Made by a program: the position numbers and the translations under genes. Positions 9,395-17,648 of a DNA stretch of 64,000 nucleotides are shown piece by piece. Origin of the DNA: Phenylobacterium sp. (GTDB lineage: Bacteria > Pseudomonadota > Alphaproteobacteria > Caulobacterales > Caulobacteraceae); the NCBI RefSeq assembly GCF_030693405.1, contig NZ_JAUYAW010000072.1:1-64000 (forward strand). Reading direction: 5' to 3'. The stretch's first letter is position 1, and each line of letters starts with the position of its first letter. Below the pieces are notes generated by a model. The model was not told the DNA's origin. It ran no database searches and saw only the letters and a program-made list of their open reading frames with translations.

Positions 9395-10327
9395 CTATTC
9401 GAGATGAAAGACACGGGACGGCTCGAGCTTGCCGGCGCGCATCTCGCAGAGGGCCACCATCACGCCACGACACATGGCCGAAACGGTTCGAGCGCCCGGC
9501 GCAAGCCCGGCTCTCAAGGTTTCGACCTGTCGGGGAACGAGAACGATCGACCGTCCCTGCTTAAGTCTGAAAGCGTCTTCGTCGGTCACGGCCAACGCCG
9601 GGATGTCGTCCAGCGCGGTCTCGACCGGAAGCAATGCCTCCGACTGCCGGGCCTTATGCCCCAATTCCTCAAGTAAATCCAGCCCGATCGCCCGGGCCTC
9701 GGTGAAGGCGCCGACCCGGGTGCGGCGCAGGGCGCTCACATGGGCCTCCGCCCCCAGCCGCAGGGCCAGATCGCGCACCACCGAGCGCACATAGGCGCCC
9801 TTGCCGCAGTCCATGATCAGCTCGATGTGGTCGGCGTCGGGCGCCTCGCCCACCGCTAGGCCGTGGATCATGACGGGGCGCGCCTTCAGCTCGACCTCTT
9901 CGCCCGCGCGGGCCAGGTCATAGGCCCGCTCGCCGTCGACCTTGATGGCCGAATAGATGGGCGGGACTTGCATCACCTCGCCCTCGAACTCGTGCAGCAC
10001 GGCCTTGACCTGCTCGGGCGTCGGGCGGACGTCGGACCGGGCGGTGATCTCGCCTTCCCGGTCGAGCGTCGTGGTGGACGCGCCCCAGCAGATGGTGAAC
10101 CGGTAGCCCTTATCGGCCTCGACCATATAGGCCACCGTCTTGGTCGCCTCGCCCAGCGCCAGGGGCAGGACGCCGGTGGCCAGGGGGTCGAGGGTCCCGG
10201 CGTGGCCGGCCTTCTGGGCGTTGAAGATCCTGCGGACCTTGCCCACCGCCTGGGTGGAGGTCAGGTCATAGGGCTTGTCCAGGCAGATCCAGCCGGACAC
10301 CGCCTCACCCTTGCGCCGACGGCCCAT
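9395..10327 (-). CDS. truB: tRNA pseudouridine(55) synthase TruB
   Basis: 310 aa. It converts U55 of the tRNA T-loop to pseudouridine. The catalytic motif [23 protein letters not shown] (Asp nucleophile) is around residues 41-63, and the family motifs [19 protein letters not shown] and [12 protein letters not shown] are intact. The C-terminus carries a short PUA-like tail. It overlaps nothing, starting 3 bases after the rbfA stop and ending 14 bases before rpsO, so the three are one operon. Confidence 0.97.
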   Translation of the reverse strand: MGRRRKGEAVSGWICLDKPYDLTSTQAVGKVRRIFNAQKAGHAGTLDPLATGVLPLALGEATKTVAYMVEADKGYRFTICWGASTTTLDREGEITARSDVRPTPEQVKAVLHEFEGEVMQVPPIYSAIKVDGERAYDLARAGEEVELKARPVMIHGLAVGEAPDADHIELIMDCGKGAYVRSVVRDLALRLGAEAHVSALRRTRVGAFTEARAIGLDLLEELGHKARQSEALLPVETALDDIPALAVTDEDAFRLKQGRSIVLVPRQVETLRAGLAPGARTVSAMCRGVMVALCEMRAGKLEPSRVFHLE

Positions 10328-10330
10328 GGC

Positions 10331-10774
10331 TCAGTCCTCTTCGGGGGCGTCGAGGTCCTGGCGGACCTTGGGATCGTCGAAAAGCCGGCTCATCTGGTCG
10401 GCGGCGTCGAAGGTCTCGTCATGCAGGAACTTCAGTTCCGGCGTGGCGCGCAGCTCGATCATCCGCCCCAGCCGGCCGCGGAAAAATTTGGACGCCCGGT
10501 TCATGGCCGCCACGACCTCGGTGGCGTTCTCGCCGCCCAGGGGCTGGATGAAACAGACCGCGTGGCGCAGGTCGGGGCTGACGCGGACCTCGGTGATGGT
10601 GACGGGGTCGCCGGCCAGGGCCGGATCGTCCAGGTCCTCTTCCCGCAGGATCTCCACCAGGGCGTGGCGGACCAGCTCGCCGGCCCGCAGCTGGCGCTGG
10701 CTGGGGCCGCGAAGGGCGGGACGGGCGCCAGGCGTGCGCGAAGCCGGCGTGCGGGAAGGGGGACGGCGTTTCAT
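10331..10774 (-). CDS. rbfA: Ribosome-binding factor A
   Basis: 147 aa. This small KH-fold 30S assembly factor acts on 16S rRNA 5' end maturation. The core segments ELVRHALVEILREE, ITEVRVSPDLRHAVCFIQPL and FRGRLGRMIELRATPELKFLHDETFD are typical. It has a basic N-terminal extension (MKRRPPSRTPASRTPGARP) as in other alphaproteobacteria. It heads the rbfA-truB-rpsO block. infB and nusA, which often precede rbfA, are not adjacent here; a dienelactone hydrolase gene lies upstream on the same strand after 122 bases. Confidence 0.94.
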   Translation of the reverse strand: MKRRPPSRTPASRTPGARPALRGPSQRQLRAGELVRHALVEILREEDLDDPALAGDPVTITEVRVSPDLRHAVCFIQPLGGENATEVVAAMNRASKFFRGRLGRMIELRATPELKFLHDETFDAADQMSRLFDDPKVRQDLDAPEED

Positions 10775-10896
10775 GGCGAGGCTCTCGCAGGATCTGGCCT
10801 GGCCGGCGGCTCGAACGCCCGGCGCAGGGAAGGGCGCGCTTCTAGTGGCCGCGCCTTCCGAAGTCTAGGCCCGCGCCGCGCGGCCCGCCAGGGCGC

Positions 10897-11685
10897 TCAC
10901 GCGCCCGTGCGCTGGCGGAAGAAGTCGATGACCCGGGTCTCGGCGGCCTTGGTCGGCCCGTCGGCCGCCAGATGCAGGGTCAGCGTCGAGTGGGGTGCGA
11001 TGGGGGAGGGGGCGGCGTCGGCGTCCTCCAGCTCGATGGCCTCGAACCGGTCCCCGAACTCGGCCCGGTAGCGGTCGAACCGCGCCTGGCCCACCAGGGC
11101 GTCGCCCTTGAAGCGCAAGCCGATCATCGACAGGTCCTCGGTCTCGAACCGCCCCTTGGCGCAGGCGATCTCAGCCGGGCTGACCCCGATGGCGGCGGCG
11201 CGCCGCTTCGATCCTGCGGCCAGCGGCAGGGAGGGTTGGGCCAGGACCGGCGCCACCACGGCGGGCTCAGTCATCATGGCCAGCGCAAAGCCGCCGGTGA
11301 AGCACATGCCCACCGCGCCCACGCCCTTGCCGCCGCACTCGGCGTGGGCCTGACGGGCCAGGGCGCGGAGCCAGTCGACGATGGGACTCGACTTGTCGGT
11401 GGCCCAGACATGAAATTCCCGGCGCACGCAGATGGCCTTCAGGGCCTCGGCCGCTAGATAGGGCCGGCTGACCGGCCGGCCGGGTTCTCCGAACAGGCTC
11501 GGGCACCAGACGCTCATGCCCGCCTGGCTCAGCCGCTCGGCGAAGGCCAGGACCAGGGGGTGCAGGCCCGGCATCTCGTGGATGACAATGACCGCCGGCC
11601 CCGTCCCGCGGCGATAGACGGGCCGGACAAAGCGGCCGTCGTCGAATTCGAACCGCTGAAAGCCGTCCAGCTCAACCGCCGCCAT
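10897..11685 (-). CDS. Dienelactone hydrolase family protein
   Basis: 262 aa from ATG 11685 with SD GGGGGAG. An alpha/beta-hydrolase with the DLH arrangement: early VIVIHEMPGLHPLVLAFAERLSQAGMSVWCPSLFG (oxyanion region), nucleophile elbow GAVGMCFTGGFALAMM with Cys in place of Ser, as in true dienelactone hydrolases, then an Asp-containing segment and the final HSTLTLHL with the catalytic His. The substrate is unknown, since no chlorocatechol pathway genes are nearby. It is 34 bases downstream of the DUF2939 lipoprotein gene and may be cotranscribed with it. Confidence 0.88.
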   Translation of the reverse strand: MAAVELDGFQRFEFDDGRFVRPVYRRGTGPAVIVIHEMPGLHPLVLAFAERLSQAGMSVWCPSLFGEPGRPVSRPYLAAEALKAICVRREFHVWATDKSSPIVDWLRALARQAHAECGGKGVGAVGMCFTGGFALAMMTEPAVVAPVLAQPSLPLAAGSKRRAAAIGVSPAEIACAKGRFETEDLSMIGLRFKGDALVGQARFDRYRAEFGDRFEAIELEDADAAPSPIAPHSTLTLHLAADGPTKAAETRVIDFFRQRTGA

Positions 11686-11719
11686 GTCGTCTCCCCCTGC
11701 GCGTCGAGGGGAGACTAGC

Positions 11720-12235
11720 TCAGCGGCGCAGCATGTCGATCTCGCCCTCAAAGCCCGACAGCCGCCATACCCCCTCGGTCTGGGTGAAGATCAGCAGGCA
11801 GGGGCCGTCCTTGGTCCGGGTGGCGCAGACCCGGCCATCGTCCAGGGCCTTCAGCGACCCGGCGATGGCCACCCGCCCGGGCAGGGGCTGGGCCGCGTCA
11901 TAGCCGTAGTATTCAGCCACCCCGCGAAACACCTGCGGGCGGACCAGCTGCTCGCTGGCGGCCTTGGCGATGGCCGGACCCAGCAGGGCGCCGAGCGCCC
12001 GCATCTCGTCATTGCCCCCGGCGCGGGCGGTCTCGGCGGCGATGCGCGCCTCAATCTGCGCCCGCAGCGCCTGGCGGTCCACATGGCGATCAAAGGTCGC
12101 CTCGTCCCCGTCGCGGATGGCGGTCAGCAGGGTGTGAACGTCGCCCGCCGCATCCAGCCGCTGGGCGCCGCCGGCGCAGGCGGTGAGCGTCAGGACGAGG
12201 GCGAGCGGGATCAGCAGGCGCAGGGGCTTGAACAT
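11720..12235 (-). CDS. DUF2939-like lipoprotein
   Basis: 171 aa. The signal peptide MFKPLRLLIPLALVLTLTAC ends in a lipobox (LTAC), so it is probably a lipoprotein. The mature segment DVHTLLTAIRDGDEATFDRHVDRQALRAQIEARI fits the DUF2939 pattern, where a short AIRDxD helix is followed by a VDxxxLRxxL helix. The family has no known function. The protein ends with a small beta-rich domain (CLLIFTQTEGVWRLSGFE) that may contact another envelope component. Confidence 0.7.
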   Translation of the reverse strand: MFKPLRLLIPLALVLTLTACAGGAQRLDAAGDVHTLLTAIRDGDEATFDRHVDRQALRAQIEARIAAETARAGGNDEMRALGALLGPAIAKAASEQLVRPQVFRGVAEYYGYDAAQPLPGRVAIAGSLKALDDGRVCATRTKDGPCLLIFTQTEGVWRLSGFEGEIDMLRR

Positions 12236-12268
12236 CGGGCATCCTCTTCGACGATCATCAGGATCGCC

Positions 12269-12547
12269 TCACGGTGGCGATCCGAAGGCGGCGGCCAGAT
12301 CTTCATCCGCCAGATCCTCGATTTCCACCAGCTTCAGTCGCGCGGTCTCGCCGGACACGATCTTCAGGCTGGAGCGCGGTCGCCGGAGCGTCTTGGCCAG
12401 GAAGGTGATCAGGGCCGCGTTGGCCGCGCCATCCACCGGCGGGGCCGAGACTCGCACCTTCAGATAGGCCCGGCCCTCGGCGTCCTGGCCCCAGCCGTCG
12501 GCGGCGTCGCGCCCGCCCTTGGGCGTCAGCCGCACGGCCAGACGCAT
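12269..12547 (-). CDS. DUF167 (YggU family) protein
   Basis: 92 aa. Matches the small YggU/DUF167 fold: MRLAVRLTPKGGRDAADGW, then LKVRVSAPPVDGAANAALITFLAKTL and LKIVSGETARLKLVEIE, which is the conserved SGxxxRxKxVxI signature. The function is unknown. It starts 10 bases after the YggT gene, a pairing (yggT-yggU) conserved across proteobacteria, so they are one operon. Confidence 0.93.
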   Translation of the reverse strand: MRLAVRLTPKGGRDAADGWGQDAEGRAYLKVRVSAPPVDGAANAALITFLAKTLRRPRSSLKIVSGETARLKLVEIEDLADEDLAAAFGSPP

Positions 12548-12557
12548 CTTACAAGAC

Positions 12558-12872
12558 TCAGATGACCGGTGTGACCAGGGCGCGATAGAGCGCCGGCAGC
12601 AGGATGTCCTTCACCCCGATCAGCACCAGGATGACGATGATCGGGCTGATATCCACCCCGCCCAGGGGCGGAATGATGCGCTGCACCGGGCGCATCACCG
12701 GCGCGGTCACCGCCTCCAGAGCGCGGGCGATATTGTAGACGAACCGGTTGCGCAGATTGATCACGTCGAAGGCCACCAGCCAGGACAGGATCGCATTGAT
12801 GATGATCGCATAGATCATCAGCTGGAGGATCGCCCCGATGATGAAGAAGATGAACTGGAGGATGGCGGCCAT
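12558..12872 (-). CDS. YggT family integral membrane protein
   Basis: 104 aa. Two hydrophobic hairpins: residues about 4-33 (LQFIFFIIGAILQLMIYAIIINAILSW) and 73-95 (ISPIIVILVLIGVKDILLPAL). Between them is the conserved cytoplasmic motif APVMRPVQRIIPPLGGVDISP of YggT/YlmG proteins. The family is linked to cell-envelope organisation and osmotic tolerance in some bacteria. It precedes the DUF167 gene in an operon. The start is ATG 12872. Confidence 0.93.
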   Translation of the reverse strand: MAAILQFIFFIIGAILQLMIYAIIINAILSWLVAFDVINLRNRFVYNIARALEAVTAPVMRPVQRIIPPLGGVDISPIIVILVLIGVKDILLPALYRALVTPVI

Positions 12873-12961
12873 GGGGCGTCCCGATCTGACTTGAGCGCCG
12901 GTTCTAGCCGCGGGGCCTCCCCCCTGACAAGGCGGCGCCGGCGCCTGAGCCTTTGAGCGGC

Positions 12962-12990
12962 TTGACAGAAATCTACCGCGCGCCTAACTC
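12962..12990 (+). promoter_or_regulatory. Probable promoter of tRNA-Ala
   Basis: TTGACAG at 12962-12968, a 14-base spacer and CCTAACTC at 12983-12990, ending 12 bases before the tRNA. The spacing is the same as for the rpsT, ahcY and metE promoter candidates. Confidence 0.65.
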
Positions 12991-13002
12991 CGCGCCTTCC
13001 TG

Positions 13003-13078
13003 GGGGCCGTAGCTCAGTTGGTAGAGCGCCTCGTTCGCAATGAGGAGGTCAGCGGTTCGATTCCGCTCGGCTCCACCA
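13003..13078 (+). tRNA. tRNA-Ala (anticodon CGC)
   Basis: 76 nt including an encoded CCA. The acceptor stem GGGGCCG pairs with CGGCTCC (one G-T), the D arm has AGCTCAGTTGGTAGAGC, the anticodon stem CCTCG/TGAGG encloses TTCGCAA giving anticodon CGC (codon GCG, alanine), and the T loop is GGTTCGATTCC. The U-G pair at position 3-70, the alanine identity element, appears as the G3-T70 mismatch. Confidence 0.97.
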
Positions 13079-13184
13079 GGATTCTCCTCCAGCGCTTTCG
13101 CCATGACGGACCCGCCCCACACCGCGGTGGAACCGGAGCGTGGGCATGACGTTCTCCAACCACAGCTAACCCTGGAGAGATGTT

Positions 13185-13253
13185 ATGAACTCGATCATCT
13201 ATATTGTCGGTCTGGTCGTTGTCGTCGGTGCTGTGCTCGCTTTCGTCTTCTGA
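13185..13253 (+). CDS. 22-residue hydrophobic membrane peptide
   Basis: The 22-codon gene MNSIIYIVGLVVVVGAVLAFVF is too short for usual gene callers. It has a clear SD (GGAGAG) 7 bases before the ATG and is almost entirely one transmembrane helix. A terminator-like hairpin follows 20 bases later, so it forms a complete transcription unit downstream of the tRNA. Similar tiny MNxIIYIVGL-type peptides occur in Caulobacterales to my recollection, but I cannot verify this. The function is unknown; small single-helix proteins often modulate larger membrane complexes. Confidence 0.65.
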   Translation: MNSIIYIVGLVVVVGAVLAFVF

Positions 13254-13273
13254 GCCCCCGATGGTGAATGCTT

Positions 13274-13329
13274 GAGTCATCGCCCAGGTCAGTCATTGGA
13301 CCAGGCGATGACTCTCAGCCTACCTTTTT
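13274..13329 (+). terminator. Probable terminator after the small membrane peptide
   Basis: A perfect 11-bp stem GAGTCATCGCC/GGCGATGACTC (13274-13284 with 13304-13314) with an inner GGTC/GACC pairing in the loop. A TTTTT run follows at 13325-13329. Each arm includes a GANTC site. Confidence 0.6.
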
Positions 13330-13462
13330 CGATTTTGGCTTAGGTCTCCAGACCCTAGCCAGATGGCTAGACATCTGCGACATCCTGCCGCCCTTCAGGG
13401 TGGCTAAGCTCTGATTAACCCAGCCGGCGCTACACCTCTTCCCCGAAATGGGGAGTTGATCC

Positions 13463-13777
13463 GTGGCGACGTGGTTTCCAGCCGCCGGCCTTTGCTTTCT
13501 GAGCCTGATCGCCGCCCTCGTCCTGGGCGCCGCCCCGCGTCAGGCCAACGCCGCCGCCGCTATTTTCCCGCCCTGGTGGGACGCCCCGCGCGCCCTGGCC
13601 GCCGCTGATCGCGCCGGCGCCGTCACCGGCATTGGCGCCCAGCCCTTCATCATCACCCTTACAGAGCGCGCGCCTTCGGACGCGACGAACCGGAGTCTGG
13701 CCGCGGCCCTGCGGGCCCAGGGCGCTTGGCTGGTCGTCGATCCGGGACTGGCCGGGCCCTGCGCCCCGCCCCGCTGA
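13463..13777 (+). CDS. Small exported protein of unknown function
   Basis: 104 aa from GTG 13463, supported by SD GGGGAG seven bases upstream. Residues 1-30 form a signal peptide ending near RQANA-AAA. The mature part is about 75 residues with no recognised family (AIFPPWWDAPRALAAADRAGAVTGIGAQPFIITL). It reads like an exported protein with a hydrophobic beta segment followed by a polar tail. It is 61 bases upstream of the chemoreceptor gene on the same strand and may be cotranscribed, which is the only hint about its role. Confidence 0.6.
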   Translation: MATWFPAAGLCFLSLIAALVLGAAPRQANAAAAIFPPWWDAPRALAAADRAGAVTGIGAQPFIITLTERAPSDATNRSLAAALRAQGAWLVVDPGLAGPCAPPR

Positions 13778-13838
13778 CCATGCCCGTCCCACCCCCAATC
13801 CCCGGCTTAGCCGCCGCCATCCGCCAGAGCCGCACACC

Positions 13839-15446
13839 ATGACCAACTCCCGCGCCCTCACCCTCGAAGACCAGCGCGCCTTTGGTCTGAAGGTCCTGAA
13901 CGCCCTGATCTGCCTGTTCATCCCCCTGGTGGGACTGGCCGCCTTCCTGAACGGCGGGCCCTGGATCGGCCTCAGCCTGGCGGTGGCCGCCCTGGCCGGC
14001 GCCTCCCTGCTGATGACCCGGGTCGGCGGCGCCGCGGCGCGACTGACCCTGGGTGTCGCCCTGATGGGGGCGGTGTCGCTCCTGGTGGCCGCCTTCGCTG
14101 GAGCCCCCTGGCAGGTGGACATGCACATGGCCTATTTCGCGGCGCTGGCGACCCTGATCGTCTTCTGCGACTGGCGGGCCATTGTGGCCGGGGCCGGAAC
14201 CGTGGCCGTCCACCACCTGGTCCTCAGCTTCGTCCTGCCCGCCGCGGTCTTCCCAGGCGGCGGCGATATCGGCCGGGTTCTGGTCCATGCGGTGATCCTG
14301 GTGATCGAGGCCGCAGTCTTGGTTTGGGCCGCCCTGCGGATTCTGCAGATGTTCGCCACCTCCACCACGGCTGTGGCCGAGGCGCAGGCCGCCCGCCAGA
14401 CTGCCGAGGGCGCCACCCTGGCGGTTGAGGAGTCCCGGGCCGCCGAGGCCATCGCCGCCCAGGAGCGTCTGGACCTGCAGCAGGCGGTCGATGAGGAGCG
14501 CAAGGCCGTGGTCGAGGGCCTGGCGGCAGGCCTCGACAAGCTGGCTCAAGGGGTTCTGACCTACCGCATCGGCAAGGCCTTCACCCCGCAGTACGAGGCC
14601 CTTCGTCGGGATTTCAACAGCGCCGCCGAACGGCTGCAGGACGCCCTGGGGGTCATTTCCCAGGCCGCCACCAATATGAGCGGCGGCGCCGGCGAGATCA
14701 GCCAGGCGGCCGACAATCTCTCCCGCCGCACCGAGCAGCAGGCCGCCGGCCTGGAGGAGACGGCCGCGGCCCTGGACGAGGTCACCGCCACGGTGCGCAA
14801 GTCCGCCGAGGGCGCCAAGGAGGCCGCCGAAGTGGTGGCCCGCTCCCGCCAGGACGCTCAGAAGGCCGGCCAGGTGGTCGGCGACGCTGTCCAGGCCATG
14901 AGCGAGATCGAGAAATCCTCCGCCGAGATCACCCAGATCATCGGCGTCATCGACGAGATCGCCTTCCAGACCAACCTGCTGGCCCTCAACGCCGGGGTCG
15001 AGGCCGCCCGGGCCGGGGACGCCGGCCGTGGCTTCGCCGTCGTCGCCTCCGAAGTCCGGGCTCTGGCCCAGCGCTCGGCCGACGCCGCCAAGGAGATCAA
15101 GTCCCTGATCAGCGCGTCGTCCCAGCAGGTGGCCCAAGGGGTCGGCCTCGTGGGTCAGACCGGCGAGGCCCTGCAGCGGATCGTGGCCCATGTGGCCGAG
15201 ATTGACGGCCTGGTGCGGGAGATCGCCGCCGGCGCCCAGGAACAGGCCACCGGCCTGCACGAGGTCAACACTGCCGTGAACGATATGGACCGGGTGACCC
15301 AGCAGAATGCCGCCATGGTCGAAGAGACCACGGCGGCCAGCCACGCCCTGGCCAGCGAAGCCCGGCTGCTGGCCGAGAGCGTCGCCCGCTTCGACATCGG
15401 CGCACCGGGAGCGTCCATGGCGCTTGGTCGGCGGGCCGCCGCCTAA
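13839..15446 (+). CDS. Methyl-accepting chemotaxis protein with polytopic membrane N-terminus
   Basis: 535 aa. The N-terminal 170 residues contain about six hydrophobic segments and no large periplasmic sensor. Conserved His and Gly motifs stand out: DMHMAYFAALA, VAVHHLVLSF and VFPGGGDIGRVLVHAVIL. A linker with coiled-coil character is followed by a HAMP-like region (LDKLAQGVLTYRIGKAF) and a standard MCP signalling domain with tip EIAFQTNLLALNAGVEAARAG and GFAVVASEVRALAQRSA. There is no CheR/CheB docking pentapeptide at the C-terminus (ends GRRAAA). The signal sensed is unknown; redox or membrane-energy sensing through the His motifs is speculative. Start ATG 13839. Confidence 0.93.
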   Translation: MTNSRALTLEDQRAFGLKVLNALICLFIPLVGLAAFLNGGPWIGLSLAVAALAGASLLMTRVGGAAARLTLGVALMGAVSLLVAAFAGAPWQVDMHMAYFAALATLIVFCDWRAIVAGAGTVAVHHLVLSFVLPAAVFPGGGDIGRVLVHAVILVIEAAVLVWAALRILQMFATSTTAVAEAQAARQTAEGATLAVEESRAAEAIAAQERLDLQQAVDEERKAVVEGLAAGLDKLAQGVLTYRIGKAFTPQYEALRRDFNSAAERLQDALGVISQAATNMSGGAGEISQAADNLSRRTEQQAAGLEETAAALDEVTATVRKSAEGAKEAAEVVARSRQDAQKAGQVVGDAVQAMSEIEKSSAEITQIIGVIDEIAFQTNLLALNAGVEAARAGDAGRGFAVVASEVRALAQRSADAAKEIKSLISASSQQVAQGVGLVGQTGEALQRIVAHVAEIDGLVREIAAGAQEQATGLHEVNTAVNDMDRVTQQNAAMVEETTAASHALASEARLLAESVARFDIGAPGASMALGRRAAA

Positions 15447-15545
15447 GGAGCCAGGCGCGGCCCTGATCCGCTGACGGGGCTCCACCCAGCGGCCTCGCTC
15501 CGCCGCTCGGGTCCCTGCGCGCCAGTGATCGCTGATGATCGCGCG

Positions 15546-15818
15546 ATGGAACGTTTCGGCGCCGAAGTCGTTGGGTCGGCCAGCCCCGGACCTCGGGGGC
15601 CAAGGCGCCGGAATCTCCGTGTGGCCGAGGCCCGAGCGCAAGCCGTGGCCGATCGGCTGGAGGCCCTGGGCGTGCGCGACATCGAAAACATGAGCGAGAC
15701 GCCCGCCGTCTCGCCACAGGACCCCTCGGCCCTGTGGGTCGCCGATGTGCGGTCCCTCGGCCTGACGGGGGCGCAGGCCGCCGGGGCTGACGCCAGCCCG
15801 GACGAGGTCGCCCCATGA
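15546..15818 (+). CDS. Short protein resembling the C-terminal half of an OmpA-like domain
   Basis: 90 aa from ATG 15546; an ATG seven codons earlier is possible. The stretch EVVGSASPGP...NLRVAEARAQAVADRLEALGV resembles the VxGxxDxxG...N..LSEARAxAVxxxLxxxGV core of peptidoglycan-binding OmpA domains, but the domain is cut short and no signal peptide is visible. Third codon positions are mainly G or C, as in real genes here. The stop overlaps the permease start (ATGA), suggesting coupling. It could be a truncated remnant or a small functional protein. Confidence 0.42.
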   Translation: MERFGAEVVGSASPGPRGPRRRNLRVAEARAQAVADRLEALGVRDIENMSETPAVSPQDPSALWVADVRSLGLTGAQAAGADASPDEVAP

Positions 15819-17566
15819 GCGACGCCCTTCTGGCCGGCCTGGTCCTTGTCTTCGCCCTGACCCTGTTCGCCTGGGACAAGGTGCGTCACGACCTGGTGGC
15901 GGTGTGCGCCCTGGGCGCCTGTCTGATCCTGGGGCTCACCACCCCCGACCAGGCTCTGCAGGGTTTTTCAGACCCCGCCGTGGTGGTGGTCGCCGCCGTG
16001 CTGATCATCGGCCGGGCCATCGAGCTGACCGGGGTGGCCGCCGCCGCCACCGAACGGCTGGCGGCCCTGCGGATGCCCTTTCCCCTGCAGCTCAGCATCC
16101 TGCTGATCGCGGCGGCGGCCCTGTCGGCCTTCATGAACAATATCGCCGCCCTGGCGATCACCATGCCGGTGGTGGCCAGCGTCTGCCGCGCCGCCCGCCT
16201 GCCGGCCGCCGCCGGCCTTATGCCGCTCGCCTTCGCCACCATCCTGGGGGGCATGACCACCCTGATCGGCACGCCGGCCAACCTGATCCTGTCCTCGATC
16301 CGGCGGGAGGAGCTGGGCGAGCCCTTCGGCTTCTTCGCCATGTCGCCGCTCGGCGTCACCGTGGCCGGGGCCGGCCTGCTCTACCTCTGCCTGATCGGCT
16401 GGCGGCTGACCCCGCGGCGCGCGGGCGAGGAGGCCGCCAGCGGCGGTCGCAACGTGTTCGAACTGCTTCCCCCCCGCCCCCCCGCCGATGAGGAGGGCAA
16501 GGTCCCGGAGATCGACTACGAGGCCCTGTTCGCTGAGATCAAGGCCTCGGGCGGCCATGTCCTTGCGGTGATCCGTCGGCACCGGCGCATCAAGCTCGAC
16601 AAGCTCGACCGGCTGTCGCCCACCGACCGGGTGCTGGTGGTGTCCCCCCTCGATCCCTGGGAGCTGGCCAACAAGGTCGGCGGCAGCCTGGCCTTCGAGC
16701 GGTCCAGCGCCGCCGATGCGGTGACCTCCCGCGTGGCGGTGGCCCATGGTTCGCCCCTGATCCGCAGGCCCTATGACACCATCGCCGCCGAGACCGACCA
16801 GGAGCTGCGGGTCGTAGCCGCCGGCCCCCGCGCCGCCGGCGCCGAGGGCTCCCTGGGGGCCATGGAGATCCGGGCCGGCGATCAGCTGGTGCTGCATGGC
16901 CCCGCCGAAAAGCTGGAGGCCTTCCTGCGCTATGGCCGACTGCTGGAGCTCGACCGCAAGTCCGCCGTGGTGGTGCAGCCCAGGCGCGCGGCCCTGGCTC
17001 TGGCCATCTACGCCGCAGCCGTCATCGCCGCCGTCGCCTTCGGCCTGCCCACGGCGCTGACCTTCGCCGCCGCCGCCGCGGGACTCGCGGCCCTGCGCTT
17101 CCTGCCCTCCGGCGAGATCTATTCCTCGATCGACTGGCCGGCCATCGTGCTGCTGGCGGCCATGATCCCGGTCGGTCAGAGCTTCCAGACCAGCGGGGCC
17201 GCCGCCATCGTCGCCGACTGGCTGGGCACGGGTCTGGGCGGCGCGCCCCTGTTCGCCGCCGCCGCCGCGGTCTCCGTGGCCACCATCCTTCTGTCCCTGT
17301 TCCTGAACAATGTGGCCACCGCCGTGATCATGGGGCCGGTGGCCATCGGCATGTCCGTCCAGCTGGGCTTCCCGCCGGACGCCCTGCTGCTGGCCGTGCT
17401 GATCGCCGCCTCGTCGGACTTCCTGACGCCCATCGGGCACCAGAACAATCTGCTGGTCATGGCGCCCGGGGGCTACAAGTTCCGGGACTACGCCCGGGTG
17501 GGGGCGGCCCTCACCACCCTGGTGGTGCTGGTCTCCTCGGGCATGATCTCCTTCTTCTACGCCTAG
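15815..17566 (+). CDS. SLC13-type permease with cytoplasmic RCK_C (TrkA-C) domains
   Basis: 583 aa. Two membrane halves flank a soluble insert. The first half has FMNNIAALAITMPVV and TTLIGTPANLI, the second has FLNNVATAVIMGPVA and TPIGHQNNLLVMAPGGYKF; these paired SNT/NNxA motifs are typical of DASS/SLC13 and CitMHS-like carriers. Residues about 200-390 contain two TrkA-C-like domains (GHVLAVIRRHRRI, LVVSPLDPWEL; LGAMEIRAGDQLVLHGP). The substrate is unknown; sulfate, dicarboxylates and related anions are the family range. A strong hairpin follows the stop. Confidence 0.9.
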   Translation: MSDALLAGLVLVFALTLFAWDKVRHDLVAVCALGACLILGLTTPDQALQGFSDPAVVVVAAVLIIGRAIELTGVAAAATERLAALRMPFPLQLSILLIAAAALSAFMNNIAALAITMPVVASVCRAARLPAAAGLMPLAFATILGGMTTLIGTPANLILSSIRREELGEPFGFFAMSPLGVTVAGAGLLYLCLIGWRLTPRRAGEEAASGGRNVFELLPPRPPADEEGKVPEIDYEALFAEIKASGGHVLAVIRRHRRIKLDKLDRLSPTDRVLVVSPLDPWELANKVGGSLAFERSSAADAVTSRVAVAHGSPLIRRPYDTIAAETDQELRVVAAGPRAAGAEGSLGAMEIRAGDQLVLHGPAEKLEAFLRYGRLLELDRKSAVVVQPRRAALALAIYAAAVIAAVAFGLPTALTFAAAAAGLAALRFLPSGEIYSSIDWPAIVLLAAMIPVGQSFQTSGAAAIVADWLGTGLGGAPLFAAAAAVSVATILLSLFLNNVATAVIMGPVAIGMSVQLGFPPDALLLAVLIAASSDFLTPIGHQNNLLVMAPGGYKFRDYARVGAALTTLVVLVSSGMISFFYA

Positions 17567-17572
17567 AGGCGA

Positions 17573-17602
17573 GCCCCCCGCGCCCTTGCCTTGGCGGGGG
17601 GC
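17573..17602 (+). terminator. Hairpin after the SLC13 permease, possible terminator
   Basis: A 9-bp stem GCCCCCCGC/GCGGGGGGC (17573-17581 with 17594-17602) six bases past the stop. There is no T-tract. Confidence 0.45.
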
Positions 17603-17648
17603 AAGCCGCCACTATGTAGGACGCATCGCGACCCCAGGACGTCAGCCC

